In this document: piece by piece, positions 41,740-50,519 of the stretch
Layout of the letters: every line of letters begins with the position of its first letter
Numbering within the stretch: position 1 is the stretch's first letter
Assembly: GCA_040403095.1 (NCBI GenBank)
Contig: JBBALI010000002.1
Coordinates: 62,001-126,000 of the forward strand
Length of the DNA: 64,000 bases
Direction: 5' to 3'
Source of the DNA: JAQVCM01 sp040403095
GTDB taxonomy: Bacteria; Bacteroidota; Bacteroidia; Flavobacteriales_D; Crocinitomicaceae
Made by a program: the position numbers and the translations under genes
The notes under the pieces: generated by a model
The model's database searches: none
What the model was told of the DNA's origin: nothing
The model's input: the letters and a program-made list of their open reading frames with translations, nothing else

Positions 41740-43275
41740 ATGAGTACTTCTTTAACAATCAAAAGCGCTTTAATTTCCGTTTATGATAAGTCTGGTTTAG
41801 AGCCAATTATCCATCGTTTGAATGAACTTGGGGTAACCATTTATTCTACTGGTGGAACCCAAGCTTTTGTCGAAGATTTAGGAGTTGCTGTTGAAAGAGT
41901 GGAAGATTTGACTTCTTACCCTTCGATCTTAGGTGGTCGTGTGAAAACTTTGCATCCAAAAGTTTTTGGTGGAATTTTGAACAGGAGAAATCATTCAGAA
42001 GATCAAAGTCAAATCGCTGAATTTGAAATTCCTGAAATCGATCTTGTAATTGTTGATTTGTATCCATTCGAAGCGACTGTTGCTTCAGGTGCTTCTCACG
42101 ATGACATCATTGAAAAAATTGACATCGGTGGAATTTCTTTGATTCGCGCAGCAGCTAAAAATTACCAAGATGTAGTCATCATTCCTTCACAAGTGCAATA
42201 CGCTGAGTTTTTAGAGATCTTGAATGCTTCTGAAAACGGTGCCACTTCTTTGGGTCAACGAAAATCTTTTGCCCGCGACGCATTTGAAGTTTCATCTCAC
42301 TACGACACACAAATTTTCAATTACTTCAACCAAGAAGGGAAAAAAGAAATATTCAAACAAAGCGTTAAACCAGCGCAAGTGTTGCGTTATGGCGAAAATC
42401 CACACCAAAAAGGAATTTTCCATGGCGATTTAGACGCGATTTTTACCAAATTGCACGGAAAAGAATTGTCTTACAACAATTTGTTAGATGTGGATGCAGC
42501 TGTCAATTTGATGGGTGAATTTAAAAATGACGGACCAACTTTCGCGATTTTGAAACACAACAATGCGTGCGGAATTGCAACAAGACCAACAATCAAAGAT
42601 GCATATGAAGGCGCTTTGGCTGGAGATCCAGTTTCAGCTTTTGGAGGAATTTTGATTTCAAATACCAAAATTGATTTGGCAACAGCAACTATTATGAACG
42701 ATTTGTTTTGTGAAGTTGTAATTGCTCCCGCTTACGATAAAGACGCTTTGGAAATGTTGCAAAGCAAAAAAAATCGTGTAATCTTGATTCAAAATGAAGT
42801 TGAATTACCAAAACGTCAATTCAGAACGATTTTGAATGGGGTGTTGGAACAGGACAAAGATTTGATTACTGAAACGGAAGCTGATTTCAAAACAATCACG
42901 AAAGTGGCTCCGACAGCGCAAGAAAATAAAGATTTTATTTTTGCCAATAAATTGGTGAAACATACGAAATCCAACACCATTATTTTGGCTAAAAATGGTC
43001 AATTGTTGGCGAGCGGAACTGGGCAAACATCTCGTGTGGATGCCTTGAGACAAGCGATTCACAAAGCACAATCATTTAATTTTGATTTGAAAGGTTCTGT
43101 GATGGCTTCTGATGCATTTTTTCCTTTTCCTGATTGCGTTGAAATTGCGCACGAAGCGGGAATCGATGCCGTAATTCAACCTGGAGGTTCAATCAAGGAT
43201 GAATTATCAATACAGTATTGTGATGCCAACGGAATGGCGATGGTAATGACAGGAAATAGACACTTTAAGCATTAA
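41740..43275 (+). CDS. purH: Bifunctional AICAR formyltransferase/IMP cyclohydrolase
   Basis: A 511-residue enzyme for the last two steps of IMP synthesis. The N-terminal MGS-like IMP cyclohydrolase domain (residues 1-150) shows SALISVYDKSGLE, YSTGGTQAF and GRVKTLHPKVFGG. The C-terminal AICAR transformylase domain shows LRYGENPHQKG, LKHNNACGIA, SDAFFPFPD and QPGGSIKDE. The start follows from the promoter. It marks the right border of the minus-strand island and is followed by mreB, a neighbourhood often seen in Bacteroidota. Confidence 0.97.
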   Translation: MSTSLTIKSALISVYDKSGLEPIIHRLNELGVTIYSTGGTQAFVEDLGVAVERVEDLTSYPSILGGRVKTLHPKVFGGILNRRNHSEDQSQIAEFEIPEIDLVIVDLYPFEATVASGASHDDIIEKIDIGGISLIRAAAKNYQDVVIIPSQVQYAEFLEILNASENGATSLGQRKSFARDAFEVSSHYDTQIFNYFNQEGKKEIFKQSVKPAQVLRYGENPHQKGIFHGDLDAIFTKLHGKELSYNNLLDVDAAVNLMGEFKNDGPTFAILKHNNACGIATRPTIKDAYEGALAGDPVSAFGGILISNTKIDLATATIMNDLFCEVVIAPAYDKDALEMLQSKKNRVILIQNEVELPKRQFRTILNGVLEQDKDLITETEADFKTITKVAPTAQENKDFIFANKLVKHTKSNTIILAKNGQLLASGTGQTSRVDALRQAIHKAQSFNFDLKGSVMASDAFFPFPDCVEIAHEAGIDAVIQPGGSIKDELSIQYCDANGMAMVMTGNRHFKH

Positions 43276-43372
43276 ATTTCAATTATTTTTTTGAAAATTG
43301 AAACAAAAAATGCAGTTTTACGATAAAAAGGATTTAAATAAAGACTTCTTGGGATAGAAGCAAAACGATAAA

Positions 43373-44398
43373 ATGGGGTTATTTAGTTTTTTAACACAAG
43401 AAATCGCAATCGATTTAGGGACGGCAAACACGTTGATCATTATGAATGACAAAGTGGTTGTTGACGAACCGTCAATCGTTGCGAGAGACATTCAAACCGG
43501 CAACATTGTTGCTATCGGTAAGAAAGCGCAGCAGATGCACGGGAAAACCCACAAATTGATTGAAACAGTTCGTCCGTTGAAAGATGGAGTAATTGCAGAT
43601 TTTCAAAGTGCAGAAGCAATGATTCGTGGTATGATCAAAATGATCAATACTGGAAAAAGTTTGTTCACGCCAACTTTGAGAATGGTTGTTTGTATTCCTT
43701 CAGGTATCACCGAAGTGGAAAAAAGAGCGGTTCGCGATTCATGTGAGCATGCTGGAGCAAAAGAAGTTTACTTGATTCACGAGCCAATGGCTGCTGCAAT
43801 CGGAATTGGTATCGACGTGGAAGAACCAATGGGAAATATGATCATCGATATAGGTGGTGGTACTTCTGAAATTGCCGTTATCGCTTTGGGCGGAATTGTT
43901 TGTGATAAATCAATCCGTATTGCGGGTGATGATTTCACACAAGACATTGAAGAATACATGCGTCGTCAACACAATATTTTGGTTGGTGAACGTACTGCTG
44001 AACAATTGAAAATTGAAGTTGGTGCTGCGATTCCTGAATTGGACAATCCACCGCCAGATTTCGCTGTTCGTGGTCGTGACTTGATGACTGGAATTCCGAA
44101 AGAAATCATTGTTTCTTACACGGAAGTCGCACATGCATTGGATAAAACAATTTCCAAAATTGAAGAAGCGATTTTGAGTGCGTTGGAAATGACACCGCCA
44201 GAATTATCAGCAGATATTTACAAAACGGGAATTTACTTAGCTGGAGGAGGTTCAATGCTTCGCGGATTAGACAAACGTATTTCTGCTAAAACAAAACTTC
44301 CGGTGCATATCGCTGAAGATCCATTGAGAGCAGTAGCAAGAGGAACAAGTATCGCTTTGAAAAACATCGATCGTTTCCAATTCTTGATCAAAGATTAA
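43373..44398 (+). CDS. mreB: Rod shape-determining protein MreB
   Basis: A 341-residue actin-like ATPase that polymerises on the inner membrane and guides peptidoglycan synthesis. Motifs: AIDLGTANTLI (phosphate 1), MIIDIGGGTSEIAVI (phosphate 2), YLIHEPMAAAIGIG (connect) and GIYLAGGGSMLRGLD (adenosine). Length is normal. It starts 98 bases after purH and is followed by mreC after a weak hairpin. Confidence 0.97.
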   Translation: MGLFSFLTQEIAIDLGTANTLIIMNDKVVVDEPSIVARDIQTGNIVAIGKKAQQMHGKTHKLIETVRPLKDGVIADFQSAEAMIRGMIKMINTGKSLFTPTLRMVVCIPSGITEVEKRAVRDSCEHAGAKEVYLIHEPMAAAIGIGIDVEEPMGNMIIDIGGGTSEIAVIALGGIVCDKSIRIAGDDFTQDIEEYMRRQHNILVGERTAEQLKIEVGAAIPELDNPPPDFAVRGRDLMTGIPKEIIVSYTEVAHALDKTISKIEEAILSALEMTPPELSADIYKTGIYLAGGGSMLRGLDKRISAKTKLPVHIAEDPLRAVARGTSIALKNIDRFQFLIKD

Positions 44399-44426
44399 GT
44401 TTAGTCAATAAATTTTTCATAGTTTT

Positions 44427-44451
44427 AAGTCCTGATATTATATCGGGACTT
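44427..44451 (+). terminator. Hairpin between mreB and mreC
   Basis: AAGTCCTGAT pairs with ATCGGGACTT (one G-U) around ATTAT, followed by a broken T-run. It may lower transcription into mreCD rather than stop it. Confidence 0.5.
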
Positions 44452-44467
44452 TATTTGTTTAATAAGC

Positions 44468-45307
44468 ATGCGCAATCTCATTGCATTTTTTAAAAGATTC
44501 AGGGTTTTCTTAGTTTTTGCTGTTCTGCAAGGATTGGCACTTTCAACCTATTTTACCTATTTGAATTTTCCAAGAGCGCAATATTTGACCAGTGCATCGA
44601 TTGTGAACGGACAAATCTTGACCATCAAAAATGACGTTACCAAACACTTCAATTTGTCTTACAACAATTACAAATTACAAAAGGAAAATATCGCTTTGCG
44701 CAAGCGATTACCTCAAAGTTTTATTCCAATTCAATCCAATATTTTCAAAATTGATGACACTTTGTATCATCAACAATATGAATACATTGCTGCGACAGTC
44801 ATCAACTCAACTTTCGATAAAAGAAACAATTATTTCACGCTAAATATTGGTTCAAGCCAAGGAATCAAAAGAAAAATGGGCGTTTTTTCTGACAAAGGAA
44901 TTGTTGGAATTGTGCACAATGTCAGCGATCATTTTTGTGTGGTTAAATCGGTATTGACAGAAGCCATCAACATCGATGTAATGATTGAATCAACAGGTGC
45001 TTTTGGTTTGTTGAAATGGGATGGCGGAAATCCAAAAATAGGCTCCATTTCTGGAATTTCAAATGACATGAAAATGAAGCGATGGAGTAAAATTGTCACC
45101 AGAGGTGGTTCAGGAATTTTTCCCCGCGGTTTGACAGTTGGAATTGTTTCCTCATTCAAACCTGTTGAAGCGAAACCTTTGTGGGACATCTCTTTTTACT
45201 ATTCAGAAGATTACAGAAAAATACAAAGGGTTTATGTGATTAAAAACCTTTTGAAATACGAACAAAAAGAATTGGAAGCACAAATTCCACCTGATACAGA
45301 AGAATAA
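44468..45307 (+). CDS. mreC: Rod shape-determining protein MreC
   Basis: A 279-residue inner-membrane protein. It has an N-terminal membrane anchor (FLVFAVLQGLALSTYFTYL), a coiled coil (YNNYKLQKENIALRKRL) and a beta-barrel periplasmic domain with YFTLNIGSSQGIKRKMGVFS and GIVGIVHNV. MreC bridges MreB/MreD with the cell-wall synthases. Its stop codon overlaps the mreD start by one base. Confidence 0.93.
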   Translation: MRNLIAFFKRFRVFLVFAVLQGLALSTYFTYLNFPRAQYLTSASIVNGQILTIKNDVTKHFNLSYNNYKLQKENIALRKRLPQSFIPIQSNIFKIDDTLYHQQYEYIAATVINSTFDKRNNYFTLNIGSSQGIKRKMGVFSDKGIVGIVHNVSDHFCVVKSVLTEAINIDVMIESTGAFGLLKWDGGNPKIGSISGISNDMKMKRWSKIVTRGGSGIFPRGLTVGIVSSFKPVEAKPLWDISFYYSEDYRKIQRVYVIKNLLKYEQKELEAQIPPDTEE

Positions 45308-45822
45308 TGCGGATATTTATAATACATACATTGAGATTTGTTCTCTTTTTGTTTGCTCAAGCATTGTTGTTCAATCAATTGGAAATAGGATTTGGAATTC
45401 AAGCAATGATTTATCCTTTGTTCATTTTATTGTTGCCTTACAACATCAACATTTTCTTAAGCATGCTGATTGCTTTTGCACTTGGCTTTGGAATTGACTC
45501 AATATCGAATACGTATGGCTTACACGCTTCCGCAGCAGTATTATTGGCCTATTTGAGACCAATTATTTTCAAAACTTTTGAACCACGAGATGGTTACGAA
45601 GACACCCAAGAAATGAACTTTTATGAAATGCCTACCAGTTGGTTACTTTCTGTTTTTGGATTGATGTTGTTGATTCACCATTTCTGGTTTTTCACTTTGG
45701 AATTGTTCAAGCTAAATGAAATCGGATTTATACTTCAAAAAACGATTCTCAGCGTTCCAGTTTCGTTGATTGTTTGTATTTTGATACAGATTGTTTTTAT
45801 TCGAAAGCCATCAAATAAATAA
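45307..45822 (+). CDS. mreD: Rod shape-determining protein MreD
   Basis: A 171-residue protein with five predicted membrane segments. The sequence is weakly conserved, but size, topology and position directly after mreC make the call. The overlapping ATG at the mreC stop shows translational coupling. The genes mrdA and rodA, which often follow in Bacteroidota, are not here; a convergent gene ends 7 bases away. Confidence 0.88.
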   Translation: MRIFIIHTLRFVLFLFAQALLFNQLEIGFGIQAMIYPLFILLLPYNINIFLSMLIAFALGFGIDSISNTYGLHASAAVLLAYLRPIIFKTFEPRDGYEDTQEMNFYEMPTSWLLSVFGLMLLIHHFWFFTLELFKLNEIGFILQKTILSVPVSLIVCILIQIVFIRKPSNK

Positions 45823-45828
45823 TTCCTT

Positions 45829-47406
45829 TCAATCTATCCCAGGAAAATAATGTTTTTCCCCAGTTTTAATCTCCTTTTCAAATTTTTCGCGAATTACTTC
45901 CGACACCGTTTTATTCTCAATCTTGCATTCCAACCACGAAATAATATCCAAATACATGAAAGGACGCTTTTCGAATTTAGACTGACTTAACTTGACTAAT
46001 TTAGCTAATAATTGTTTGAAAACCTTGCGTAAATCTGTTGGATCAACCGTTGGCAATTGTCTGATGAAATTCAAAATTTCTTTTTGAACGCCTTGTAAAT
46101 CGCCCATGTTACTCAAATAACGGTAAACCGATTTCACTTGATATTCCAACAAATCGTCGTTTCCAAGTTCAAAATGTGCAATGAGATTTAAGATTCTTGC
46201 AAAACTTTGAATGTCCTCCCGAATACTTTGCGCCTTCATTTGAATGATCAAATTCAAGTAGTAAATCGCTTTTTTATTTTCTCCGTTTCCGAAATACAAA
46301 CAAGCGATTTTATAATAAAAAACCATCGCGCGGTGCACATCCAATTTGTCTTCGGAAGATTTCACAAAGGCTTCAATTTTAGGCACCAATTCCAATCCTT
46401 TGGTGAAATTTCCCTCCAAATAATAGCGGTTAATTTGATTCGTGAAAACATATTGCTGATACAATAACATCACATTTTCACTGTCTTTTTCCGTTGGAGG
46501 ATTTTGCTCTAATTCTGTGATTACTTCCACATATCTTTTGTAGCTTCTCAAATTGAAAAGTGCCAAGAGCAAATTGTGTATTCCTTTCAAATACAACTCT
46601 TTATTTTGATCCGCAAGTACAGGATATTGTTCAAATAAATCTACCCAAAGGCGTGCATATTTGTAGCACATCACAAAATCTTGGATCATGTGGTTGTAGC
46701 GGACATGTGCGTTGTAAAGGTGCAATTTTTCTTCTACACTTAATTGATTAGGTGCAAATTTTGGCAATTTAGAATGAAAAAATTCTTTGACGAAATGGTA
46801 ATCTTTTTCATCTCGTACAAAGCCAACTTTCAGGTACAATGAATACAATTGCAATGCAATGTTTGAGTATAAAATGGCTCCACTGATTTTTTTTTCAAGT
46901 TCAACACTTTCGTGGGTCAATTCATCCGCACGAGAATCAATGCTTCTTGTAATGTATTGTGATTCTATGATTTTTTCAAATTGAACAATGGCCAAGGTCA
47001 GAATGTCTGCATGTAATTTTTGCGCATTCATTTTTGCTTTATCGAGCAATTTCAGTGCTTGGATGTAAAATCCTTTTTGATACAAAATTTGCGCGCAATC
47101 AATGCTTTCGCGGATTTCACTGTCTGTTCTGCGAGATAAATATTGCAGGCGCAAACTGGTCAAAATCTGTTTGTATAAATGTGCTTTGATGTTTGACAAT
47201 TGACTTTTCTTAATTTGAGTCAATTTTTGAATGGCCAAATCATCTGAATAGTTTTCCGTTTTTTCAATGAAATCAAAAAGTTGCAAGAACTTTAAATCGT
47301 CAGAAGAGGACGAATTTCTCGTTGCATATAATTTAAAACTCCGTTTTTCAGACTTAGAAAGTGACTGAATTAATCGAAATAAACCATCTGAATTTTGATT
47401 GGACAT
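45829..47406 (-). CDS. Helical-repeat protein of unknown function
   Basis: A 525-residue soluble, almost wholly alpha-helical protein (MSNQNSDGLFRLIQSLSKSE at the start; many helix pairs such as GFYIQALKLLDKAKMNAQ) with TPR-like spacing. No signal peptide. It is a type of conserved protein I have seen only as hypothetical in Bacteroidota. Convergent with mreD. Confidence 0.75.
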   Translation of the reverse strand: MSNQNSDGLFRLIQSLSKSEKRSFKLYATRNSSSSDDLKFLQLFDFIEKTENYSDDLAIQKLTQIKKSQLSNIKAHLYKQILTSLRLQYLSRRTDSEIRESIDCAQILYQKGFYIQALKLLDKAKMNAQKLHADILTLAIVQFEKIIESQYITRSIDSRADELTHESVELEKKISGAILYSNIALQLYSLYLKVGFVRDEKDYHFVKEFFHSKLPKFAPNQLSVEEKLHLYNAHVRYNHMIQDFVMCYKYARLWVDLFEQYPVLADQNKELYLKGIHNLLLALFNLRSYKRYVEVITELEQNPPTEKDSENVMLLYQQYVFTNQINRYYLEGNFTKGLELVPKIEAFVKSSEDKLDVHRAMVFYYKIACLYFGNGENKKAIYYLNLIIQMKAQSIREDIQSFARILNLIAHFELGNDDLLEYQVKSVYRYLSNMGDLQGVQKEILNFIRQLPTVDPTDLRKVFKQLLAKLVKLSQSKFEKRPFMYLDIISWLECKIENKTVSEVIREKFEKEIKTGEKHYFPGID

Positions 47407-47482
47407 TGTAAATTATACTTTATTTTTTTGTCTTAAAACAATAAAAATCAATTGATTAATATATGAGCAGCAACTTTGGGTA

Positions 47483-47496
47483 TCGTAAATTTACGA
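47483..47496. promoter_or_regulatory. Perfect 14-base palindrome
   Basis: TCGTAAATTTACGA is fully self-complementary. It lies between two divergent genes and could bind a dimeric regulator. The factor is unknown. Confidence 0.35.
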
Positions 47497-47580
47497 AACT
47501 TTAATTTGATATGAAAGTGTATAAATGACACATTTGTACCATCAAAATGATTTAAGTAAAAACAAAATAATAAAAACATT

Positions 47581-47608
47581 CAAGAGTAGGGGTACTCTTG
47601 TTTTTTTC
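47581..47608 (+). terminator. Orphan terminator hairpin 1
   Basis: CAAGAGTA and TACTCTTG pair perfectly around GGGG and are followed by seven Ts. The nearest upstream gene is on the opposite strand. Confidence 0.7.
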
Positions 47609-47622
47609 GATTAGTAGCAAGA

Positions 47623-47656
47623 AAAAAGTTTCGGTGGTTTCATCGGAACTTTTTTA
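47623..47656 (+). terminator. Orphan terminator hairpin 2
   Basis: A 14-bp stem with two G-U pairs (AAAAAGTTTCGGTG with CATCGGAACTTTTT) and a 4-base loop is followed by Ts. It lies 14 bases past hairpin 1. Confidence 0.65.
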
Positions 47657-47758
47657 TTTGGTGTAAAATGTTATTCCGTCGCGATTGAACTTTCCTGTAT
47701 CTTTTTTCAAACTTCCCGTTAATCGTTTAATTGCTTTAAGAAATTTAATCGAAAAACT

Positions 47759-48550
47759 ATGAAAAGACTATTTACGATATCAATATTCTCATTTGCGCAT
47801 CTTTTTGTCTTTGGACAAATTGACATTAAGCAGCTGGACAAATCCATCGAAAAAGTCCACGAACATTTATTTGCGTCTCGAAGTGAGGTTTCTAATCGTT
47901 TGTACCAAACATTTTTGGAGGATTTAAAAATGAATAACAGTCAACAAGCCTTAGCTATTGCGCAAATTGACACTTTGAAATGGCGCGATAAATCTAGTTT
48001 CAATGAACCCTATGTAATTTATTATCATCAACATCCTGCCTATCAAAATTATCCTGTTGTAAATGTTTCTTATGCAGGCACTCTAAAATTTTGTGATTGG
48101 TTGACAGAGAAATACAATGCGAACCCTAAACGAAAATTCAAGAAAGTGATCATCCGCCTTCCTTCAGAAAAAGAATGGATGGAAGCGGCGCAAGCTGGAG
48201 ACACACTCGCACAATATGCGTGGCACGGAAAGACATTTTTTAACACCAAAGGTCAGGCGTATGCGAATTTCAGTAACGACATCAAAGACACCTCGGCAGT
48301 CAAAGTACAAATGAAAGTAAATGCCAATCAGGATGTGATTGCGCCAATTGATTCTTATTGGAAAAACGATTTTGGAATCTTCAACATGTGCGGGAATGTG
48401 GCAGAAATGACCAACGAAAAAGGCATTGCTAAAGGTGGAAGTTGGCGCAACAAATCGGAAGATTTACAAATTAAAGCAAAGTATGTTTATGAGGGCGATG
48501 CACAAAATTTTATTGGTTTTCGCTATTTTGTCGAAGTTCTAGAAGAATAA
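47759..48550 (+). CDS. SUMF1/FGE-fold secreted protein
   Basis: A 263-residue protein with a signal peptide (ending LFVFGQ) and a formylglycine-generating-enzyme-like domain. Motifs: HPAYQNYPVVNVSYAGTLKF, RLPSEKEWMEAAQAG, FNMCGNVAEM and KGGSWRNKS. It lacks the C-terminal cysteine pair that true FGE uses, so a structural or binding role is likely. It is a paralogue of the C-terminal third of the protein at 52734. Single gene between two non-coding stretches. Confidence 0.85.
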   Translation: MKRLFTISIFSFAHLFVFGQIDIKQLDKSIEKVHEHLFASRSEVSNRLYQTFLEDLKMNNSQQALAIAQIDTLKWRDKSSFNEPYVIYYHQHPAYQNYPVVNVSYAGTLKFCDWLTEKYNANPKRKFKKVIIRLPSEKEWMEAAQAGDTLAQYAWHGKTFFNTKGQAYANFSNDIKDTSAVKVQMKVNANQDVIAPIDSYWKNDFGIFNMCGNVAEMTNEKGIAKGGSWRNKSEDLQIKAKYVYEGDAQNFIGFRYFVEVLEE

Positions 48551-48582
48551 GCTATTTTTTGAGTGATTTCCTCGTCCTGTTG

Positions 48583-48612
48583 TTTGGTTTCATCTATCTT
48601 TAAGTAATTTTG
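48583..48612 (+). promoter_or_regulatory. Promoter of the gene at 48633
   Basis: TTTG (48583-48586) and TAATTTTG (48605-48612) are 18 bases apart, which fits the Bacteroidota consensus. It predicts transcription from about 48619, just before the TTG start. Confidence 0.55.
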
Positions 48613-48632
48613 CAATCTAACTATATTAAGAT

Positions 48633-49358
48633 TTGACAAAACTTAAAAGGAATATTAAAATTGTAACAATAAAAGTTGTAACTAGGCTATTTTCTGAATC
48701 AAAGTGGTATAAAATGGCTATTTTAATAACACCTCTTTCTAAATTTTTCAAACCTTTCCGATCAAAAAAGAAGTCAATAGGATTTTTAAAAGCCCAAGAT
48801 TTAAATTCTTTCTTGGCTTTAATGACTAGAGAACAAAAGTATTTCCATATTCCTTATAATATTAGCGGATTGGAATATTTAGATGCCGATTGCGGAATCA
48901 TATTGTGTTCAGTGCATGTGCCTTTGGTGAAAGTTGCGTTGAGAGGTTTGATTGAGAATGATATTGAAATTTCAGCTGCAATTGTGGGATTGCCGCCAGC
49001 AAGTAATACCATGTCAGTTTGGGGAATAACTAGTAAAATTCCAATTATTGTTAGAAATCCCTTCTCTTTATTGAAAGCCAAGACCCTTCTTTTGAACAAA
49101 GGAAAATTGGTTTTAATGGTTGATGACGAGGAAACAAATGTGTATTCACCCAACATCATGAAACTTTGCGGGAAAATTGACGCCAAAGTTGTTTTCTTTT
49201 TTGCAGAATTGAATGCGCAGAATGTAATTGATACTTATTTTATCGAAGCACCATTTTCACGTTGCAGAGACGAGGAAGAAATCAAAGAAAACTTGATTTT
49301 TTTAAGGAAAAAACATGACGAAATCTTAGAAAGGTATGCGAAGGCATCTTTTAAATGA
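48633..49358 (+). CDS. Possible LpxL/HtrB-like acyltransferase relative
   Basis: A 241-residue protein with a basic N-terminus. The TTG at 48633 is the best start because the promoter lies directly upstream. The middle (CGIILCSVHVPLVKVAL, then LLNKGKLVLMVDDEE, then DAKVVFFFAEL) follows the general layout of lipid A acyltransferase-like proteins. The catalytic His-x4-Asp pattern is not intact, so enzymatic activity is doubtful. It may be a divergent or inactive member, or another alpha/beta protein. Confidence 0.45.
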   Translation: MTKLKRNIKIVTIKVVTRLFSESKWYKMAILITPLSKFFKPFRSKKKSIGFLKAQDLNSFLALMTREQKYFHIPYNISGLEYLDADCGIILCSVHVPLVKVALRGLIENDIEISAAIVGLPPASNTMSVWGITSKIPIIVRNPFSLLKAKTLLLNKGKLVLMVDDEETNVYSPNIMKLCGKIDAKVVFFFAELNAQNVIDTYFIEAPFSRCRDEEEIKENLIFLRKKHDEILERYAKASFK

Positions 49359-49376
49359 AAATAATTTTACTTTTTC

Positions 49377-49407
49377 TTGATTTTCTGTAACCTTTTTTGT
49401 ATGTTTA
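49377..49407 (+). promoter_or_regulatory. Promoter of the Lys-rich secreted protein
   Basis: TTG (49377-49379) and TATGTTTA (49400-49407) are 20 bases apart; the -7 differs from consensus in the last base. The gene starts 28 bases further on. Confidence 0.45.
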
Positions 49408-49435
49408 GAGTTATATAAACCAAAAATTACCAGCT

Positions 49436-49660
49436 ATGAAAAACATGAAAAACAAAATTACAGCAAGCATTTTATTTTTATGCTTCGTTATTGGAACCAA
49501 CGCTTCAATGGCTGCTCCAATGAATCAAACTTCATCAATTAGCACCAACGGATTTGAAATGTCACAAGGAACAGAGGCAAATTCTAATTCGAAAGACAGA
49601 AAAATGAAGAAAAAGAAAAAGAAGAAAAACAGACATCTTTGTTCTGCATATTCATATTAA
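49436..49660 (+). CDS. Small secreted Lys-rich protein
   Basis: A 74-residue protein: signal peptide (ending SMAAP), a Ser/Asn/Thr-rich linker, then a very basic stretch of about 14 residues with nine lysines and a short tail with one Cys and two Tyr (HLCSAYSY). It has its own promoter and a strong terminator, so it is probably real and well expressed. It may bind nucleic acid, LPS or other polyanions, but this is a guess from charge. Confidence 0.65.
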   Translation: MKNMKNKITASILFLCFVIGTNASMAAPMNQTSSISTNGFEMSQGTEANSNSKDRKMKKKKKKKNRHLCSAYSY

Positions 49661-49664
49661 AACG

Positions 49665-49697
49665 AAAAGCCTGAAGTGATCTTCAGGCTTTTTTTAT
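49665..49697 (+). terminator. Terminator of the Lys-rich protein gene
   Basis: A perfect 12-bp stem AAAAGCCTGAAG/CTTCAGGCTTTT with loop TGAT is followed by Ts. Confidence 0.9.
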
Positions 49698-49724
49698 TCA
49701 ATAAATTTTTAGATTGGAAAATAA

Positions 49725-50519
49725 TTACTCAACCCAACTAGCTCCAGTGTACAATTGATATTCAAATCCAGAATTTTCTACAATTTGAAAGGAAACACGA
49801 CATTTTTTGTTTAAATATTTCTTTTGATTTTTCAAGGCATCTTTGATGAAATTATCTTCCACTTCAATGCGCAAAGCGCTGGTGTATCCGCCTTCTTGAG
49901 GTTGTCCAACAACCAAATAATTCAAAATTTCTGTGATGGCAAAACCTTGAAAGGTAGTTTCGAAATCGCCTTTTTGTTCTAAAACTTGCATTGCTCGATC
50001 GATAGAACACGTTTTTAATGGAACTGAAATAAAGGAAACATTAGGCAATTCTTCCTGGTAATTCACTCTTTTTTCTTTCGTTGAAATTGCTTTTCCTTTC
50101 TTGTCGTAGTATGAAACACGCTCAACAAATTTCGCCGCAGAAGGATTTGAAAGATCTTCAAAAAGTTCTTTGCTTACGAAAGGATATTTGTCTTTGAGGT
50201 AATAAGTAATTGTCCCACTATTTTTAGCGTTTCCATCCGAAAATTTTTCTTCAAGTTTCAAAATTACATTGTCTTTGGATAGATGCGCCAAAACTTCAAT
50301 CGCTTCCCCATTTTCTTTCGAGTAATTAAGTGAATGTGCAACCAAATCTGCTTTTACAATTTCTTCTTCAATCGCTGTAATTTCAGCTTCAATTGCATCT
50401 TCATTGTCGAGTTTTTGAGAAACTTTTTCAACTTTTTTCTCGCTTGAATTGTCTTCTCCACAAGCACTTAAAATTGCTAATCCTCCGATTATTGCTACCA
50501 ATAAAATCTGCTGTCTCAT
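49725..50519 (-). CDS. Lipoprotein of unknown function
   Basis: A 264-residue protein. The start is ATG 50519 because it begins a signal peptide with lipobox LSAC; the longer frame runs into unrelated sequence. After an acidic linker (EDNSSEKKVEKVSQKL) the mature domain is beta-rich (YYLKDKYPFVSKELFEDLSN). No known family. Probably monocistronic, with the convergent terminator nearby. Confidence 0.7.
   Translation of the reverse strand: MRQQILLVAIIGGLAILSACGEDNSSEKKVEKVSQKLDNEDAIEAEITAIEEEIVKADLVAHSLNYSKENGEAIEVLAHLSKDNVILKLEEKFSDGNAKNSGTITYYLKDKYPFVSKELFEDLSNPSAAKFVERVSYYDKKGKAISTKEKRVNYQEELPNVSFISVPLKTCSIDRAMQVLEQKGDFETTFQGFAITEILNYLVVGQPQEGGYTSALRIEVEDNFIKDALKNQKKYLNKKCRVSFQIVENSGFEYQLYTGASWVE

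Larger units (their letters stand above)
47407..47758. other. Gene-free region with palindrome and two tandem hairpins
   Basis: A 352-base gap between divergent genes. It contains a perfect 14-base palindrome (47483-47496) and two terminator-like hairpins (47581-47608, 47623-47656) that no visible gene needs. A short non-coding transcript read rightwards could explain them. Confidence 0.5.

Noticed and set aside
42818..42825. A single TTCAGAAC in purH
   Set aside because: It is inside coding sequence, lacks the second unit at 21 bases and is expected by chance.
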